From positions 1,458-36,070 of the forward strand of contig DHWX01000070.1 of assembly GCA_002413395.1 (NCBI GenBank): a DNA stretch of 34,613 nucleotides, in the 5' to 3' direction. Positions 9,266-20,818 of the stretch are shown here, one piece after another. Source of the DNA: Polaromonas sp. UBA5171. GTDB lineage: Bacteria; Pseudomonadota; Gammaproteobacteria; Burkholderiales; Burkholderiaceae_C. Below the pieces are notes generated by a model. The model made no database searches. It worked only from the letters and a program-made list of their open reading frames with translations, and was not told the origin of the DNA. The position numbers and the translations under genes are program-made. Within the stretch, counting starts at the first letter, position 1. Each line of letters begins with the position of its first letter.

Positions 9266-9854
9266 GCAACCCGCCTTGTCCTGGTACGTTCCCGGACTGA
9301 TCGCGGGGGTTGATGAGGCGGGGCGCGGACCGCTGGCCGGGCCAGTGGTGGCGGCGGCGGTTATCCTTGACGAATTGCAGCCCATCAAGGGCCTGGCTGA
9401 CTCCAAAAAACTCACGGCCCTGCGGCGGGAAAAGCTGTACGATGAAATTCTCGGCAAAGCTCTGTGCTGCTCCATTGCGCAGGCGAGCGTTGAAGAAATT
9501 GACACCTTGAACATTTTGCAGGCCACGCTGCTGGCCATGCAGCGGGCGGTGGCGGGCTTGCGGCTCAAGCCTCACAAGGTGCTGGTTGACGGCAACCGCC
9601 TGCCGGCCATCAACATTCTGGCCGAGGCGATTGTCAAAGGTGACGCGCTCGTGCCATGCATTTCAGCCGCATCCATTCTGGCCAAGGTGTACCGTGACCG
9701 CTGGTGTGCCGAGTACCACCTCGAGTACCCGCAATACGGTTTTGCCGACCACAAGGGGTATGGCACAGAACGGCATCTGGCCGCATTGCGGGAGCATGGC
9801 GCATGTCCCCAGCATCGCAAGTCTTTTGCTCCGGTGTCCAAGGTACTCCGGTGA
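9237..9854 (+). CDS. rnhB: Ribonuclease HII
   Basis: RNase HII nicks RNA-DNA hybrids and single ribonucleotides embedded in DNA. The product (205 residues from ATG 9237) carries GVDEAGRGPLAGPV with the first catalytic Asp-Glu pair, DSKKL, and the later Asp residues in VDGNRLP and SILAKVYRDRW, so the four-acid active site is complete. The frame is open back to 9174 inside lpxB; ATG 9237, overlapping lpxB by 29 bases, gives a family-length N-terminus. A TTG at 9276 is a possible alternative. The stop overlaps the next gene's GTG start (GTGA). Confidence 0.94.
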   Translation: MRSRKYLKPEQPALSWYVPGLIAGVDEAGRGPLAGPVVAAAVILDELQPIKGLADSKKLTALRREKLYDEILGKALCCSIAQASVEEIDTLNILQATLLAMQRAVAGLRLKPHKVLVDGNRLPAINILAEAIVKGDALVPCISAASILAKVYRDRWCAEYHLEYPQYGFADHKGYGTERHLAALREHGACPQHRKSFAPVSKVLR

Positions 9855-10633
9855 ACGCAGGATCCGTACCGGTCACGCACGTCACCTCACGCGATAACCC
9901 GCTTGTCAAGGATTTGCGTAAACTTTCTCGGGACAGCATGGCCTACCGCAAGCAAGGGCGGGTATGGCTGGAGGGGGACCATCTGTGCCGTGCTGCGCTG
10001 GCACGCGGGCTAAAACCGGAAATTGCCATTTTTTCAGAGTCTTTTTGGCCTCTAGCTCAAGCAGAATTGGCACAATTTGCCATCAAAAATATAGTGATTT
10101 CAGACTCATTGTTGCCGGAAATCAGCGGCCTGGAGTCCCCTGCGCGCATGGGGTTTGTGATGGAACTGCCCGTCGCGCCCGAATTGCTGTTGGATGCAAC
10201 CTCGGTAATTTTGGACCATGTGCAGGATCCCGGCAATGTGGGCTCCATCCTGCGCAGTGCATCGGCCTTCGGCTTTCGACAGATCATTGCGCTTAAAGGC
10301 ACGGCAGCACTTTGGTCGCCCAAGGTGTTGCGGGCCGGCATGGGCGCCCACTTTGCGTTGCGGCTGGTGGAAGGTGTTGAGCCCGATGCACTGGCAGCGC
10401 TGAGGGTTCCGATTGTGGTCACGAGCTCGCACCACGGCAGCTTTTTGCACCAGCAAAAGTTACCCATGCCCTGTGCCTGGGCCATGGGCCATGAAGGGCA
10501 GGGCGTCGGCGATGAACTGATGGCCATGGCAAGCCTGCAGGTGCGTATAGCCCAGCCCGGCGGCGAGGAATCGCTCAACGTGGCCGCCGCCGCCGCCATT
10601 TGCCTGCACGCGAGCACGCTTGAACAGCCTTAG
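9851..10633 (+). CDS. TrmH/SpoU-family RNA 2'-O-methyltransferase
   Basis: A SPOUT-class methyltransferase that transfers a methyl group from S-adenosylmethionine to a ribose 2'-OH, probably on rRNA or tRNA; the target cannot be read from sequence. The 260-residue protein has an N-terminal substrate-binding part (TSRDNPLVKDLRKLSR, QGRVWLEGDHL) and the three SpoU motifs: DHVQDPGNVGSILRSA (motif 1), MGHEGQGV (motif 2), and QPGGEESLNVAAAAAI (motif 3), which form the knotted SAM site. The GTG start overlaps the rnhB stop by 4 bases, implying coupled translation. The frame is open further upstream within rnhB, but a start there would overlap that gene heavily. Confidence 0.88.
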   Translation: MNAGSVPVTHVTSRDNPLVKDLRKLSRDSMAYRKQGRVWLEGDHLCRAALARGLKPEIAIFSESFWPLAQAELAQFAIKNIVISDSLLPEISGLESPARMGFVMELPVAPELLLDATSVILDHVQDPGNVGSILRSASAFGFRQIIALKGTAALWSPKVLRAGMGAHFALRLVEGVEPDALAALRVPIVVTSSHHGSFLHQQKLPMPCAWAMGHEGQGVGDELMAMASLQVRIAQPGGEESLNVAAAAAICLHASTLEQP

Positions 10634-10660
10634 AGCACGCCCGGGTTGGTCACTGCAAGC

Positions 10661-10666
10661 TATAAT
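10661..10666 (+). promoter_or_regulatory. Candidate -10 box for carAB
   Basis: A perfect TATAAT lies 140 bases upstream of the carA GTG in the gap after the methylase gene. I see no good -35 at the normal distance. A second possible pair closer to carA is TTGACA (10744-10749) with a TATGCT-like -10 at short spacing, around 10765-10770. Confidence 0.4.
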
Positions 10667-10688
10667 TAAAAACTTTTCAAATCACAGC

Positions 10689-10777
10689 TTCGCCCGAGCG
10701 CAACCAGAGTCAACATCCTCACAAAAGCAGCCTGCAAGCATCTTGACAGAGACCTTGCTTGTGTATGCTTGGGCGAA
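10689..10777 (+). promoter_or_regulatory. Structured carAB leader
   Basis: The leader can form an 11-bp helix between TTCGCCCGAGC (10689-10699) and GCTTGGGCGAA (10767-10777), with one G-U pair and ~67 bases enclosed. Inside it CAAGCA (10735-10740) can pair with TGCTTG at 10756-10761, or with TGCTTG at 10766-10771, which overlaps the 3' arm of the long helix. Mutually exclusive pairings of this kind suit attenuation or translation control of pyrimidine/arginine genes, but I do not recognise a named RNA family. Short helices also arise by chance. Confidence 0.3.
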
Positions 10778-10800
10778 CCGTAACCCATCCGGAGAACCCA

Positions 10801-11986
10801 GTGCTTTTGTCTCTACAGGGAATACAAGGAAGAACCCCGCACGCCATTCTGGCGCTCGCGGACGGCACGGTTTTCATTGGCAATTCGATTGGTGCCGCAG
10901 GCTCGACAGTCGGTGAAGTGGTATTCAACACTGCCATGACCGGTTACCAGGAAATTCTTACCGATCCGAGCTACTGCCAGCAGATTGTCACACTCACGTA
11001 TCCGCATATCGGCAACTACGGCGTCAATGCCGAGGATGTTGAAGCTGAAAAAATCCACGCAGCCGGCCTGATCATCAAGGACTTGCCGCTGCTGGCTTCC
11101 AACTTCCGCGCGTCCATGTCCCTGGCTGATTATCTGGTCAAGGAAAAAACCGTTGCCATTGCCGGTATTGACACGCGCCAACTGACACGCCACCTGCGCA
11201 CGCAGGGGGCACAGAACGGTTGTATTTTGACGCTCGCCGAAGGCGAGCCGGTGGGTCAAGCTGCCATTGACAACGCTGTAGGAGCGGCGAAAGGCGCGCC
11301 CAGCATGGACGGTCTGGATCTGGCTAAAGTCGTGTCAGTCAGACAATCCTACGAGTGGACGCAGACCGAGTGGCAGTTGGGCTCGGGCTACGGCGTGCAG
11401 ATCACGCCAAGATTCCATGTCGTAGCCTATGATTTCGGTGTGAAGAAGAATATCCTTCGCATGCTGGCCGAGCGTGGTGCACGCATCACGGTGGTGCCGG
11501 CGCAAACCTCTGCAGCCGACGTGCTCAGATTGAAACCGGACGGCATTTTTCTGGCCAATGGTCCGGGTGACCCGCAGGCTTGCGACTACGCCATTGAAGC
11601 AGTTCGGGAACTGGTGGAGACCGGCATTCCGACCTTCGGCATCTGCCTGGGCCACCAGATCATGGCGCTGGCCGGTGGCGCCAAAACCTTCAAGATGAAG
11701 TTTGGCCACCACGGCGCGAACCATCCGGTCAAGGACCTGGACAACGGCCGGGTCAGCATCACCAGCCAGAACCACGGTTTTGCGGTCGATGAAAAAAGTC
11801 TGCCCGCCAACTTGCGCCCGACGCACATCAGCCTGTTCGACGGCACCCTTCAGGGCTTGGCCCGCACCGACAAGCCGGCGTTCTGCTTCCAGGGTCACCC
11901 GGAAGCTTCGCCCGGCCCGCACGATATTTCATATTTGTTTGACCGTTTCACTGCGCTCATGGCACAGGCTCAGGAGAACCCTAAAA

Positions 11987-11994
<8 letters not shown>
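10801..11994 (+). CDS. carA: Carbamoyl-phosphate synthase small subunit
   Basis: CarA is the glutamine amidotransferase subunit that supplies ammonia to CarB for carbamoyl phosphate, used for pyrimidines and arginine. The 397-residue protein has the N-terminal CPSase domain (DGTVFIGNSIGA, GEVVFNTAMTGYQEILTDPSY) and a class I amidotransferase domain with the nucleophile Cys in FGICLGHQIMALAGG and the His/Glu pair in QGHPEASPGPHD. I chose the GTG at 10801, which has GGAG 7-10 bases upstream; an in-frame ATG at 10759 would lengthen the protein and overlap the leader structure. The stop overlaps the carB start by 8 bases, so the subunits are translationally coupled. Confidence 0.95.
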
Positions 11995-15230
<3,236 letters not shown>

Positions 15231-15281
15231 TTCTCCGGTTGATTACGCCGGATTTGCATTAAACTTGATTTCAGATTAATT

Positions 15282-15311
15282 AACCCGCCGCCAGGTGACT
15301 GGTGGCGGGTT
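15282..15311 (+). terminator. Hairpin terminator between carB and greA
   Basis: AACCCGCCGCCAG (15282-15294), loop GTGA, and CTGGTGGCGGGTT (15299-15311) form a 13-bp stem with one G-U pair, followed by CGCTTTT. The T run is short, but stem strength and the position 50 bases after carB support a terminator. It could also act on transcripts from the other side. Confidence 0.65.
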
Positions 15312-15331
15312 CGCTTTTGCAGGACGAATAA

Positions 15332-15808
15332 ATGGCAACCTTACCGATTACCAGACGTGGCGCAGAAAAGCTGAAGGCCGAATTGCACCAGCTCAAAACC
15401 GTCGACCGCCCTTGGGTCATCAATTCAATCTCCGAAGCCCGCGCGCAGGGCGATCTGAGCGAAAACGCCGAATACGACGCTGCCAAGGACCGCCAGGGCT
15501 TTATCGAAGGCCGCATCCAGGAAATTGAAGGCAAACTGTCGGCAGCCCAGATCATTGACCCCGCGGCGCTGGAGCTTGGCAGGCGGGTTGTTTTTGGCTC
15601 CACGGTTGAGCTTGAAGACGAAGCCACTGGCGACACCGTGACTTACCAGATTGTGGGGGAGGACGAGGCCGACCTGAAACTGGGCCTGGTCAACATCGGT
15701 TCACCAATTGCTCGCGCCCTGATTGGCAAAGACGAGGGCGATTCGGCGGAGGTGCAGGCACCCGGCGGGATCAAGCATTACGAAATTGTGGCGGTGCGCT
15801 ATATCTAA
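15332..15808 (+). CDS. greA: Transcription elongation factor GreA
   Basis: GreA enters the secondary channel of RNA polymerase and stimulates cleavage of backtracked RNA. The 158-residue length is exactly typical. The N-terminal coiled coil carries the conserved acidic tip in ARAQGDLSENAEYDAAKDRQGFI (Asp and Glu at the DLSENAEY turn). The C-terminal FKBP-like domain includes VVFGSTVELEDEATGD and IGSPIARALIGKDEGD. The ATG at 15332 is preceded by AGGA. It lies after the carB terminator and so probably has its own promoter or relies on readthrough. Confidence 0.97.
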   Translation: MATLPITRRGAEKLKAELHQLKTVDRPWVINSISEARAQGDLSENAEYDAAKDRQGFIEGRIQEIEGKLSAAQIIDPAALELGRRVVFGSTVELEDEATGDTVTYQIVGEDEADLKLGLVNIGSPIARALIGKDEGDSAEVQAPGGIKHYEIVAVRYI

Positions 15809-15819
15809 ACTGATAAGAG

Positions 15820-16251
15820 ATGCGAGCCCGCTTCAGCATCATGCTGGCCGCCCTCTGGTGGGGTAGCCTGACAGGTTTGTTTGTGATGGTGCCCCTGCTG
15901 TTCCTGTATCTGGGGAGCCCTGCGGTGGCCGGTGCCATGGCAGCCAGACTCTTTACCGCGCAAACCTGGCTCAGCACTGCCTGCATCATGTTCATGCTGC
16001 TGGTCTTTAATAAAAAAGATGATCCTGCCCAGACCTCATGGGTCGGTGGCGCCATGAAATTTGTAGTAGCTGGCCTGCTGCTGGCCTTGCTGGTGGAGTT
16101 TGGTGTGGCGCCGCATATTGTCAGCGCGCGCGCCGGGGGCGGCAATCTGAAATTCTGGCATGGTCTGGGAAGCGTCATGCTGCTGGGCCAGTGGTTGTGC
16201 GCCGGGTTCACCCTCTGGCGCTTGACCCGGCAGACAGACCACGCTGGCTGA
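15820..16251 (+). CDS. DUF4149-family integral membrane protein
   Basis: A 143-residue protein of unknown function with four hydrophobic stretches: about residues 4-33, 38-65, 80-97 and 110-131. The pattern RFSIMLAALWWGSLTGL near the N-terminus and HGLGSVMLL near the end fit the DUF4149 family, often found next to greA and folD in Burkholderiales. It lies 11 bases after greA with an AAGAG-like ribosome site and is convergent with folD. No catalytic motif is evident. Family assignment is by recognition of pattern, not by search. Confidence 0.75.
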   Translation: MRARFSIMLAALWWGSLTGLFVMVPLLFLYLGSPAVAGAMAARLFTAQTWLSTACIMFMLLVFNKKDDPAQTSWVGGAMKFVVAGLLLALLVEFGVAPHIVSARAGGGNLKFWHGLGSVMLLGQWLCAGFTLWRLTRQTDHAG

Positions 16252-16284
16252 TCCCCCGGCGGCGGCCGCGGGCCCTTTTTTGAG

Positions 16285-17142
16285 TCAGACGCTCATCAGG
16301 CTGCGCTCAGCGGCTTCGAGCGTGTTGAACAGCAGCATCGTGATGGTCATGGGGCCGACACCACCGGGCACTGGCGTGATGTAGCCCGCGACTTGCCGGA
16401 CGCCCTCAAAATCCACATCGCCGCAGAGCTTGCCTTGATCGTTGCGGTTCATTCCCACGTCGATCACCACCGCGCCGGGTTTGACCATGTCGGCGGTCAG
16501 CACATTGCGTTTGCCGACGGCAGCCACGATCACATCCGCCTGCAGCGTCATGGCTTTGAGGTCTCGGGTTGCGCTGTGGCAAATAGTGACCGTGGCATTT
16601 TTTTGCAGCAGCAGCAGTGCCATCGGCTTGCCGACTATATTGCTGCGGCCAATGACAACCGCATGCTTGCCTTTGAGCTCGCAGCCGATCGATTCAAGCA
16701 TCTTCATGCAGCCATAGGGTGTGCAGGGCCAGAAACCGGGCTGGCCAACCATGAGTGCGCCCGCGCTGGCGACGTGAAAACCGTCGACATCCTTGGCCGG
16801 TGAAATTGCCTGAATGACTTCCTGCGCATCGATATGCGGCGGCAGCGGAAGCTGAACCAGGATGCCATGAATGGCCGGATCGTTGTTCAGTGTGGTAATC
16901 CGTGCCAGTAAATCAGTTTCAGAAAGCGTGACCGGGTAGTGCTCCAGCACTGAATGCAGGCCGTTGTCTTGGCACGCTTTGACCTTGCTGCGCACATAGA
17001 CATGGCTGGCAGGATTTTCGCCGACCTGTATCACGGCCAGACCCGGCGTGATGCCGTGTGAGCGCAGCGCGGTCGCCCGCTCGGCGACTTCAGTGCGAAG
17101 GAGTTTGGAAAGGGCGGTTCCGTCGATAAGTTGTGCCGTCAT
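16285..17142 (-). CDS. folD: Bifunctional methylenetetrahydrofolate dehydrogenase/cyclohydrolase
   Basis: FolD oxidises 5,10-methylene-THF with NADP+ and hydrolyses the product to 10-formyl-THF for purine and fMet-tRNA synthesis. The 285-residue protein has all landmarks: YVRSKVKAC with the catalytic Lys, GILVQLPLPPHID, the PCTPYGCMKML block, the NADP-binding IGRSNIVGKPMALLL, and the C-terminal VVIDVGMNR and TPVPGGVGPMT. The length is standard. It runs convergent to greA-DUF4149 and is read on its own from the gap upstream of the two-component genes. Confidence 0.97.
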   Translation of the reverse strand: MTAQLIDGTALSKLLRTEVAERATALRSHGITPGLAVIQVGENPASHVYVRSKVKACQDNGLHSVLEHYPVTLSETDLLARITTLNNDPAIHGILVQLPLPPHIDAQEVIQAISPAKDVDGFHVASAGALMVGQPGFWPCTPYGCMKMLESIGCELKGKHAVVIGRSNIVGKPMALLLLQKNATVTICHSATRDLKAMTLQADVIVAAVGKRNVLTADMVKPGAVVIDVGMNRNDQGKLCGDVDFEGVRQVAGYITPVPGGVGPMTITMLLFNTLEAAERSLMSV

Positions 17143-17205
17143 TTGCTCAGGATCTTTAGTTGAAAATGCCCGTTAGCCCAGTTGCTTCAGGTGTTAATAG
17201 ATAGG

Positions 17206-17238
17206 AAAAAATAGCGGTCAGGCGATGGCCTTCGGACC
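17206..17238 (-). terminator. Terminator after the response regulator
   Basis: On the minus strand a GGTC...GACC outer pair and an AGGC-CATC-GCCT inner hairpin are followed within a few bases by GCTATTTTTT. This sits directly after the regulator stop and looks like an intrinsic terminator with a small bulge. Confidence 0.5.
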
Positions 17239-17245
17239 TTCCGGC

Positions 17246-17872
17246 TCAGGTCTTTGGCGCGCCTTGGCCAAGGGCAATTTTGAGCAGATCGGCCACGGTA
17301 TTGGCGTTCATCTTTTCCATGATGTTGGCGCGGTGCGCTTCCACGGTCTTGATGCTGATACCCAGATCATCGGCGATTTGTTTGTTCAGACGGCCGGCGA
17401 CGATGCGTTCAAGCACTTGCGCTTCACGCGAAGTGAGCTTGGCCAGCAATGCATCACGGCTGGCGGACTGTTGGTGGTCACTGAAGGCATCCTTGGCTTG
17501 TTCCAGCATGCGCTCGACCAGGTTGACCAGCGCTTCCTCTTGAAAGGGCTTCTGAATAAAATCCACGGCGCCTTTCTTCATGGTGTTCACGGCCATGGGC
17601 ACATCCCCGTGGCCGGTAATGAAGACAATGGGCAGCGGCGACTTGCGTTCGACCAGGCGGTCCTGCAGCTCCAGGCCAGTCATGCCGCCCATGCGAATGT
17701 CGGCGATCAGGCAGGCCACTTCGCGCGCGTCGTAGCGGCCCAGAAAACTTTCAGCCGAGTCATAGCAGCGCACCCGGTAATCCTTGCCTTCGAGCAGCCA
17801 TTGCAGTGAATCACGAACGCCCTCATCGTCGTCAACGACATAAACGGTACCCTTTTTAGGAATCAAACTCAT
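17246..17872 (-). CDS. FixJ/NarL-type response regulator
   Basis: A 208-residue two-domain regulator. The receiver domain (residues 8-125) has the acidic pair in VVDDDEG, the phospho-acceptor Asp at about residue 58 in LIADIRM, Thr86 in ITGHGD, and Lys108 in QKPF. A LuxR/GerE-type HTH follows: LTSREAQVLERIVAGRLNKQIADDLGISIKTVEAHR. FixJ, TodT and similar regulators share this plan. Its gene follows the histidine kinase on the minus strand with a 59-base gap and a GAGAAGG ribosome site, so the two are a cognate pair. The target is not stated by sequence; the divergent pdh genes are the obvious candidate. Confidence 0.93.
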   Translation of the reverse strand: MSLIPKKGTVYVVDDDEGVRDSLQWLLEGKDYRVRCYDSAESFLGRYDAREVACLIADIRMGGMTGLELQDRLVERKSPLPIVFITGHGDVPMAVNTMKKGAVDFIQKPFQEEALVNLVERMLEQAKDAFSDHQQSASRDALLAKLTSREAQVLERIVAGRLNKQIADDLGISIKTVEAHRANIMEKMNANTVADLLKIALGQGAPKT

Positions 17873-17931
17873 GCCAAACCTTCTCAGTGAATTTTCTGCC
17901 CAACTTCTTCAAGCGAACTTTTCGAATCGTC

Positions 17932-20499
17932 TCATTGAATGCCCACGTCATTGACCACTACGCTTTCGGTAGCAGACGTCGCTGGTAAAAACAGGGGCGC
18001 CACCGGGATCCAGAAAACAAATCGGCATCCCACCACTTCGTCTCCATTGTAGAGGTTGACCGCCTCCATCCTTCCTTGGTGGGATTCAACAATGCTGCGG
18101 CACAGTTTCAGGCCTATGCCCATGCCCTCGGCCTTGGTGGAATAGAACGCATCGTACAGCCGGGTCTTGACTTCCGGTGACAGGCCATTGCCAGAATCGA
18201 TCACCGAGAACTCAACCATGCTCTGGCCTTCAATCTGCTTGGGCAGCACGCGTAATTCGACGTTGCGGCGGGCGGCGGGCAAGTGCGCCTGGGCAATCGA
18301 TTCGGCCCCGTTTTTCATCAGGTTGATCAGGACCTGCTCAATCAGGATCGGGTCAACCATAAGGGTCGGCAGGCGCGCCGCGATGTAGTGGCTCAGCCGC
18401 ACATGGTGGCGCCTGAGTTCGATCTCGGCCAATTCCATGGCGTTGCTGACCAGGGTGGCGACATCGGCCGGCGAGCGATTGGGCTCGCTGCGTTTCACAA
18501 ATGCGCGGATGCGCTGGATGATCTGTCCGGCACGGTGCGCCTGCCGGGCGGTTTTCTCCAAGGCCACCAGCAGGTCGTCGTTGCTGATCTGCCGATCCTT
18601 GATGCGTGACACCATGCCATTGCAATAGTTGTTGATGGCTGTCAGCGGCTGGTTGAGTTCGTGGGCCACGCTCGAAGCCATTTCACCCATGGTGATGAGG
18701 CGGCTGGCGGTCTGGGCGCGTTCGTTTTGCTGCGCAGCCTGTTCTTCGGCATGACGGCGCGGCGTGATGTCGGTGGCGATCATCATCTGTGCCAGGCGAC
18801 CGTCCACCCAAGTGAGGTAGCGCGAACGCACTTCCAGCCATTTCGCCAGCTCAGGCACGAAGAGCTCGGCGTTTTCCGTCTGGGCTGTGGTGAGCGTGTC
18901 GGTAGGAAGACCGGCCAGGCCATCCACCGCGTCCAGCGCATCGTCAGTAGGCGTGACAGCAGGCACGCCAGCCTGGGCAATCAGATTCATATGCCCGGAG
19001 ACTTCGCCGCCAAACCAGGAACGGTACAGCTTGTTGGTAAACAGCAGTTCCTGACTGCCCAGCGGTGCCACGGACACTGCCGCATCCAGCCCTTCCAGTA
19101 CCGTGGTGAAGCGTTCATAGGAAGCCGACAGCTCTTCGCGAATGCGCTTGGGCTCGGTGATGTCGGTCATCGATGTCATCCAGCCGGTTTGTTGTCCGCG
19201 CGGATCAATCAGTGGAGACACGTACATACGAGCGTCAAAAATCTGGCCGTTTTTGCGCTTGACCCGTACTTCGTAACCTGCAGGTGGAGTCCTGCCGTGC
19301 AATTCGTCTTCCAGTCGCGTCATCAGCGTATCGATCTCGGCTTCGGGCCAGTGCGGAAACGGGGGGGTCCGCCCAACCAGCTCTCCTTCGGAGAAGCCAA
19401 CCATCTGGCAGAAAGCCGGGTTGACATAGGTAATGCGGCCCTGCATATCCATGGCGCGCATTCCGGTGAGCATGGAATTTTCCATGGCCCGGCGAAAATT
19501 GGTCTCGGAAACCAGGGCCTGTTGGGCTTCCACGCGCCGGCGCGTGTGGCGCCAGGTACCCAGCAGCATCCAGACCGTCAGGGCGCTCAGGGCACTGACC
19601 AACCAAAAAAAGCCGCTGCCAATAACACCCAGGGAAGCGCGGTAACCTTCGGCGCGTATCAGCAAGCCATTGCCTACCGGTGATACCGGTATTTCGTACC
19701 CGGCAGCGTCGTCAGACCACGGCAATAGCCGGACCACACGGGTGCGCGGCAGCGGCAGGTTGCCTGCCAGCACCAAATTTTTATCGTCCACCAGTGCCAC
19801 CGCGTATTTGGCCGCAACCTCCGTTGGCACGCCAAAGCGCAGCAGGCCGTCGATGGAGTATTCGCCCATCACGACACCGGCAAATTTACCCTGATCATCG
19901 AGCGGCACCTGTAACTGCAAGACCGGCGAATTGTAGCCGCTGCTCTCTTTGGCCACCAGTGGGCGGGAGTAGACTGGTTGCCGCAGATCTCTTGCTAGTT
20001 CATAAGTACCGTCGGTTTCGCCAGCCTTGAGTTGTTCGCCGACGCCGCGCATCTGGCTGGCATTCGCGCTGGGCGATACATAGGCGGCCTTGATCCGCCG
20101 TTTGACATCCACCCAGCTGACTGCCATCAGTTCCGGATATTGATTGACCAGTGCCTCTGCTTGGAGAATGAATTCTGCAGCGTCAACTTCCTTGTTGGAC
20201 ACATCCCGGCCAATGCGCATGAGCTGTTCCTGGCGCTCCAGCAGCCGTAGCCGCAGCCGTTGCTGGGCGTACTCCACATCGCGCTTGACAGCTTGCTGTT
20301 CGAGGTCTATCTCTTCAATGCGTAGGTAACCAAAGGCCGCAATCACAGCGGCCAAAAAAAGCACTACGGCCAGCAGTGGGCCTAGTGTGACGAAACGGTC
20401 TTGCCGCGCCGGTGACTGCTTGCCCCACCATCGACGCCATAGTGCCAGCGGAGCAGCCTTGGCTGCAGCGGGCGAAGAAAGGTGAGTGTGCTTGGACAT
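17932..20499 (-). CDS. Membrane PAS-domain sensor histidine kinase (FixL/DctB-like)
   Basis: An 855-residue sensor. A membrane segment at about residues 40-60 and another at about 290-315 bracket a ~230-residue periplasmic sensing region. A first PAS domain (about 335-450, NSMLTGMRAMDMQGRITYVN, with a TDITEPKR PAC end) and a second degenerate PAS (about 460-585) follow. The HisKA box has the phospho-acceptor His at residue 613 in SSVAHELNQPLTA. The ATPase domain has the N box (LINLMKNGAES), DSGNG and a G box with GMGIGLKLCRSIVE. The HELNQPL form is typical of FixL and DctB kinases. The signal is unknown; the periplasmic region suggests a small molecule such as a carboxylate. It is divergent from aceE. 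Confidence 0.92.
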   Translation of the reverse strand: MSKHTHLSSPAAAKAAPLALWRRWWGKQSPARQDRFVTLGPLLAVVLFLAAVIAAFGYLRIEEIDLEQQAVKRDVEYAQQRLRLRLLERQEQLMRIGRDVSNKEVDAAEFILQAEALVNQYPELMAVSWVDVKRRIKAAYVSPSANASQMRGVGEQLKAGETDGTYELARDLRQPVYSRPLVAKESSGYNSPVLQLQVPLDDQGKFAGVVMGEYSIDGLLRFGVPTEVAAKYAVALVDDKNLVLAGNLPLPRTRVVRLLPWSDDAAGYEIPVSPVGNGLLIRAEGYRASLGVIGSGFFWLVSALSALTVWMLLGTWRHTRRRVEAQQALVSETNFRRAMENSMLTGMRAMDMQGRITYVNPAFCQMVGFSEGELVGRTPPFPHWPEAEIDTLMTRLEDELHGRTPPAGYEVRVKRKNGQIFDARMYVSPLIDPRGQQTGWMTSMTDITEPKRIREELSASYERFTTVLEGLDAAVSVAPLGSQELLFTNKLYRSWFGGEVSGHMNLIAQAGVPAVTPTDDALDAVDGLAGLPTDTLTTAQTENAELFVPELAKWLEVRSRYLTWVDGRLAQMMIATDITPRRHAEEQAAQQNERAQTASRLITMGEMASSVAHELNQPLTAINNYCNGMVSRIKDRQISNDDLLVALEKTARQAHRAGQIIQRIRAFVKRSEPNRSPADVATLVSNAMELAEIELRRHHVRLSHYIAARLPTLMVDPILIEQVLINLMKNGAESIAQAHLPAARRNVELRVLPKQIEGQSMVEFSVIDSGNGLSPEVKTRLYDAFYSTKAEGMGIGLKLCRSIVESHQGRMEAVNLYNGDEVVGCRFVFWIPVAPLFLPATSATESVVVNDVGIQ

Positions 20500-20818
20500 A
20501 CGACAAACCTGCAGTTTAAGGGAGATGCCTTACGCGCGATGCAGGGTTGCCTTTAATCCTTTATGGTGAAGGCCGCAAGGCTTGTATTGGGCTCTTTTCC
20601 AATAGTCCTCAGGGGGGTGTCTTTGATGTTGATGTTTCACAATATAAAAACAATAAGCATAATTTGAAATTATTGAAATAATATGCGAAACTGGAAACTG
20701 GAAACTTGAATCTAATTTACGTTTAAAACGTGCTTTGGAGACAAATTTTTGGCCTCACTGCGCGAGCTTGTGCAGCAGGCTGACAATCTTATAAACAGCA
20801 GTTACTCAGGAGACAATC
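20500..20818. promoter_or_regulatory. AT-rich divergent control region between sensor kinase and aceE
   Basis: No gene is seen in these 319 bases. The region is markedly more AT-rich than its flanks. It contains an inverted repeat ATTGG-N8-CCAAT (20586-20603), three tandem 7-mers GAAACTG/GAAACTG/GAAACTT (20687-20707), and a 13-bp palindrome ACGTTT-A-AAACGT (20719-20731). A weak sigma-70 pair for aceE is TTGTGC (20768-20773), 16 bases, TATAAA (20790-20795). The aceE ribosome site CAGGAG is at about 20807. These elements are the natural place for regulator binding, possibly by the divergent response regulator; that is inference. Confidence 0.5.
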
